From an uncultured Chloroflexota bacterium (GTDB lineage Bacteria; Chloroflexota; Anaerolineae; Anaerolineales; Anaerolineaceae), in the NCBI GenBank assembly GCA_902795255.1, contig CADBKS010000152.1, forward strand, positions 1-7,390: 7,390 nt of DNA. Direction: 5' to 3'. Shown here piece by piece: positions 6,247 to 7,390 of this stretch (the first letter of the stretch is position 1; every line of letters starts with the position of its first letter). A model generated the notes under the pieces. That model did no database searches. It was not told where the DNA came from and worked only from the letters and a program-made list of their open reading frames with translations. A program made the position numbers and the translations under genes.

Positions 6247-7390
6247 TCAATCCGTATGTTGGGATCTGTTTCCTGCTGTTTGTAGTGCTTCTCCTGATGG
6301 AAGTGCCGATTCCGTTCGGCATGATCGCGTCCAGCATTCTTTATTCTGTTTTAAACGGAGAGAGTCTGGTCCTTCTGCCGAGCAAGATCGCCACCTCGTA
6401 CTCCGACTGGTCGATGCTCGCCGTTCCGGCATTTCTGTTTGTCGGGACCTTTATGAATGAGATGGGCCTGACGGACAGGATATTCGGTTTTGCTGAAGCA
6501 TGGCTCGGCAGAGTAACGGGCGGCCTGGCGCATGCCAACGTCCTGGCTTCCATGCTTTTTGCGGGGATGAGCGGATCTGCCCTGGCGGACGCCGGCGGTC
6601 TGGGCGTTATCGAAGTACATGCCATGAAGGAAGCGGGATACGACGAAAACTTTTCCGTTGCGGTCACCGCTGCGTCTTCAACGATCGGGCCGATCATCCC
6701 GCCCAGCATCAACCTGGTGATCTGGGGATGGCTGTCCGGAACTTCAACGGTCACGTTGTTTGAAGCCGGCATGATCCCGGGCATCGTCATGGGACTTCTG
6801 ATGATGGCCTGCGTTTACGTCATGATCAAGGTCTTCCATATCAAAGCGCCGAAAGGCCGCAGCTATACGATGGCAGAAAAGCTGAAGGCTACATGGAGGG
6901 CATTACCGGCTCTCGGCGGTCCCGCGATCCTGATCTTCGGGATCATGTCGGGCGCTTTTACCCCTACGGAATGCGGCGTCGTCGCTGCCATGTACTGCAT
7001 AATCGTCGCGGCCTGCTATAAAAAACTGTCCTTCAGGATGTTCAGAAATGCGCTGCGCAGTTCCATGTCCAGTGCCGCGATGGTTATGGGATTGTGCGCT
7101 ACCGGGCTTGTATTCAACTGGATGATCGTTTCCGGCGGGCTGATCACTTTTATTTCCAACATGCTGCTGAGCATGGGGAACCGCATCCTGATCCTGCTGA
7201 CGCTGAACCTGCTGCTTCTTTTTATGGGATGTTTCATCGGTTCCATGCAGGTTCTGCTGATGGTCGGGCCGCTTCTGCTCAGTATTGCTGCCGCCCTGGG
7301 AATGACGAATGTGCAGATCGGCGTCATGGCAGTCTTTAACCTGGTCATCGGTCTGATCACGCCGCCCATGGCCCCTTCGCTGTTTGTTAC
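6243..7390 (+). CDS. dctM: TRAP transporter large permease subunit (DctM family), partial at 3' end
   Basis: This is the large transport subunit of the TRAP system. The frame is open from ATG 6243 to the window edge (382 residues); DctM proteins are usually about 425-430, so some 45 residues are missing only because the window ends. Motifs: FAGMSGSALADAGGLG (106-121), ASSTIGPIIPPSI (144-156), FTPTECGVVAAMY (239-251) and GLITPPMAPSLF (370-381). Many hydrophobic segments are seen, for example about 5-20, 57-73, 177-199, 224-239, 246-259 and 314-329. In the C-terminal half some usual residues differ: the Asp expected after GxF is Gly (CFIG, 330-333), the second Pro of the PxLLP block is Ser (PLLLS, 343-347), and the PPxG glycine is Ala (PPMA, 374-377). 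These may reflect a divergent DctM group. It overlaps dctQ by 4 bases. The substrate class for TRAP transporters is usually organic anions. Confidence 0.93.
   Translation, partial: MINPYVGICFLLFVVLLLMEVPIPFGMIASSILYSVLNGESLVLLPSKIATSYSDWSMLAVPAFLFVGTFMNEMGLTDRIFGFAEAWLGRVTGGLAHANVLASMLFAGMSGSALADAGGLGVIEVHAMKEAGYDENFSVAVTAASSTIGPIIPPSINLVIWGWLSGTSTVTLFEAGMIPGIVMGLLMMACVYVMIKVFHIKAPKGRSYTMAEKLKATWRALPALGGPAILIFGIMSGAFTPTECGVVAAMYCIIVAACYKKLSFRMFRNALRSSMSSAAMVMGLCATGLVFNWMIVSGGLITFISNMLLSMGNRILILLTLNLLLLFMGCFIGSMQVLLMVGPLLLSIAAALGMTNVQIGVMAVFNLVIGLITPPMAPSLFV

Noticed and set aside
6243..7390. dctM as a truncated pseudogene because no stop codon is found.
   Set aside because: The frame stays open and motif-rich up to the window edge, so the truncation is due to the window limit.

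Overview
The window is one tightly packed, plus-strand catabolic operon of six genes, preceded by a roughly 110-base non-coding leader and cut off at the right edge inside the last gene. Order: hyuA-type and hyuB-type subunits of an ATP-dependent hydantoinase/oxoprolinase enzyme, two tandem paralogous TIM-barrel sugar isomerase/epimerase-like proteins, then the small (DctQ) and large (DctM) membrane subunits of a TRAP transporter. Gaps are 24 bases or less, two junctions overlap (8 bases between hyuA and hyuB, 4 bases between dctQ and dctM), and every gene has a strong Shine-Dalgarno sequence. No gene is seen on the minus strand.

Organism: the strong AGGAGG-like ribosome sites, use of GTG as a start, roughly balanced base composition (about half G+C by eye) and TRAP/hydantoinase content fit an anaerobic Bacillota (Clostridia, perhaps Lachnospiraceae-like). 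This is an inference of low to moderate confidence; there is no rRNA or marker gene in the window.

Layout: 1-114 leader with a 17-pair imperfect inverted repeat (33-84); 115-2187 HyuA; 2180-3901 HyuB; 3926-4831 and 4846-5685 the two TIM-barrel proteins; 5707-6246 DctQ; 6243-7390 DctM without its C-terminus.

How it may work together (inference): the TRAP transporter imports an organic anion using an ion gradient, one or both TIM-barrel proteins isomerise, epimerise or otherwise process it, and HyuAB uses ATP to hydrolyse (or carboxylate) a lactam, hydantoin or related carbonyl compound. The partners usual for classical hydantoin use (Asp/Glu-type hydantoin racemase, N-carbamoyl amino acid amidohydrolase) and the TRAP binding protein DctP are absent from the window. 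The most notable sequence observation is that the first TIM-barrel paralog has lost one of the four expected metal ligands (Glu to Asn at residue 251) and carries an aromatic-rich insert, while its neighbour keeps all four. This suggests divergence to a new reaction or a non-equivalent pair. The substrate cannot be named from this sequence.
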